NCBI RefSeq assembly: GCF_019924045.1
Contig: NZ_JAHXBN010000010.1
Location: forward strand, 682,001-746,000
Direction: 5' to 3'
Length of the DNA stretch: 64,000 nt
Origin: Dyadobacter fermentans
GTDB lineage: Bacteria; Bacteroidota; Bacteroidia; Cytophagales; Spirosomataceae
Shown here: positions 63,399 to 64,000 of the stretch, in pieces
How the letters are laid out: each line of letters starts with the position of its first letter
Numbering within the stretch: the stretch's first letter is position 1
Notes under the pieces: model-generated
Databases searched by the model: none
What the model was told of the DNA's origin: nothing
Seen by the model: only the letters and a program-made list of their open reading frames with translations
Made by a program: the position numbers and the translations under genes

Positions 63399-64000
63399 TT
63401 AGGCTCCTTTTTTAACAAGCTTGTACTCCAATTTCGGCTTGCCGCGCTCGCCGCCGTCGCTGGCATGGAAACTGATGAATTTTAGCTTATAAATATTGCC
63501 GGATGGATCTTTGATGAGATAGAAACGATCGGTTTTGACGCCTATGGTTCCCTGCGTAACACGCCATTTTGAACCGATCACATCAGCAGCTTTGCTAAAT
63601 GTGATGCCTGTAAGATTGCTTTCAGCAAATGCATCGTAAGTGGTCGTTGCCGTAAGTACTTCCGCAGCTTCCACGCCCCCCAGGTTATTGGTGAATACCA
63701 GGTCGGAGAAACCGTATGGAATGAGTCCCGAGCCGAAATTGGTGAAATACATGCTGTAACCCCATTTCAGGTCCCAACGATCTTTGGCAGGCTCAACATC
63801 GACGGTCGTGCCTTTTTCGAGGGATACAAATTCGAAGTTATAAGCTGCGTCTTTGGTAATATCCAGGGTTTTGAAAGTGGTATCGTTTACTTTGGCATAT
63901 TGCAATGTGTAACCCGATCCTTTACGCAGAATGCGTATTTTGTACAGATCTGCTACCGGGAGAACGTCCATCGATCCGCCCTTACGGTTGAGGATATAAA
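63399..64000 (-). CDS. HmuY-family protein, N-terminus beyond window
   Basis: At least 200 residues of the C-terminal part. The frame is still open at base 64000 (reading YILNRKGGSMDVLPVADLYK), so Met at 63971 is internal. It has KIRILRKGSGYTLQYAKVND, DRWDLKWGYSMYFTNFGSGL, SDLVFTNNLGGVE and LIKDPSGNIYKLKFISFHAS, the HmuY pattern with a final basic tail ELKLVKKGA-type. It is paralogous to the next gene and 19 bp upstream of it. Confidence 0.8.
   Translation of the reverse strand, partial: YILNRKGGSMDVLPVADLYKIRILRKGSGYTLQYAKVNDTTFKTLDITKDAAYNFEFVSLEKGTTVDVEPAKDRWDLKWGYSMYFTNFGSGLIPYGFSDLVFTNNLGGVEAAEVLTATTTYDAFAESNLTGITFSKAADVIGSKWRVTQGTIGVKTDRFYLIKDPSGNIYKLKFISFHASDGGERGKPKLEYKLVKKGA

Overview
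This 64 kb window is a stretch of chromosome from a member of the Bacteroidota, most likely a Cytophagales genus close to Dyadobacter. That placement is inferred from protein content. It carries type IX secretion C-terminal sorting domains (YPNPA motifs), HmuY-like heme-binding proteins and Bacteroidota-type lipoproteins. Several promoters have the TTTG / TAnnTTTG form rather than the E. coli form, and base composition is moderate. I saw no phage, insertion sequence, CRISPR array, rRNA or tRNA gene. Coding density is high, and many transcription units end in clear hairpin terminators.

Positions 1-15560 (all minus strand) hold an exopolysaccharide or capsule locus of Wzy-dependent type. Transcription order is: SLBB-domain outer-membrane export protein, Wzz-like chain-length regulator, one or two tiny open frames, GT4, GT2, Wzy-like polymerase and three more GT4 enzymes. 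A 338-bp AT-rich gap follows, then a short polyprenyl-phosphate sugar-1-phosphate transferase and three tandem Wzi-family outer-membrane proteins, the last cut by the window edge. No flippase or tyrosine kinase is visible here.

Positions 15694-31145 hold aspS and a plus-strand run of exported proteins: a beta-propeller lipoprotein, a CocE/NonD hydrolase, a prolyl oligopeptidase, and two paralogous leucine-rich-repeat proteins with type IX sorting domains. A rhamnose-type catabolic pair follows (fused aldolase/short-chain dehydrogenase and sugar isomerase), with a convergent GntR regulator that has a sugar-binding-protein-like effector domain.

Positions 31287-46183 are mixed: a W/Y-rich secreted protein with a low-complexity tail, an ArfB-like ribosome-rescue hydrolase, an MFS transporter, two poorly known proteins, a DUF433/PIN-like pair whose PIN gene is broken, a large HEAT-repeat cytochrome c lipoprotein, Uma2, and a DUF763 protein ending in a beta-clamp-binding-like pentapeptide. 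Then come a CBS-domain membrane protein, a short-chain dehydrogenase, GalU and a glucuronokinase-like GHMP kinase.

Positions 46368-64000 hold YceI, a LolA-like protein, an intact DUF433/PIN-like pair, atpA and atpG without the rest of the ATP synthase operon, an FKBP isomerase with a Prc/CtpA protease, a complete RND efflux operon, a GNAT domain joined to a membrane-anchored SRPBCC domain, a YdeI-like protein, and two HmuY-family proteins.

The most unusual points are the DUF763 protein with its C-terminal QLELF, the GNAT-SRPBCC fusion that one C in a homopolymer run would undo, the broken PIN-like gene beside an intact partner, and the tiny membrane-peptide frame coupled to a glycosyltransferase in the polysaccharide operon. 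I did not find a wholly new multi-gene system that I could defend from sequence alone.
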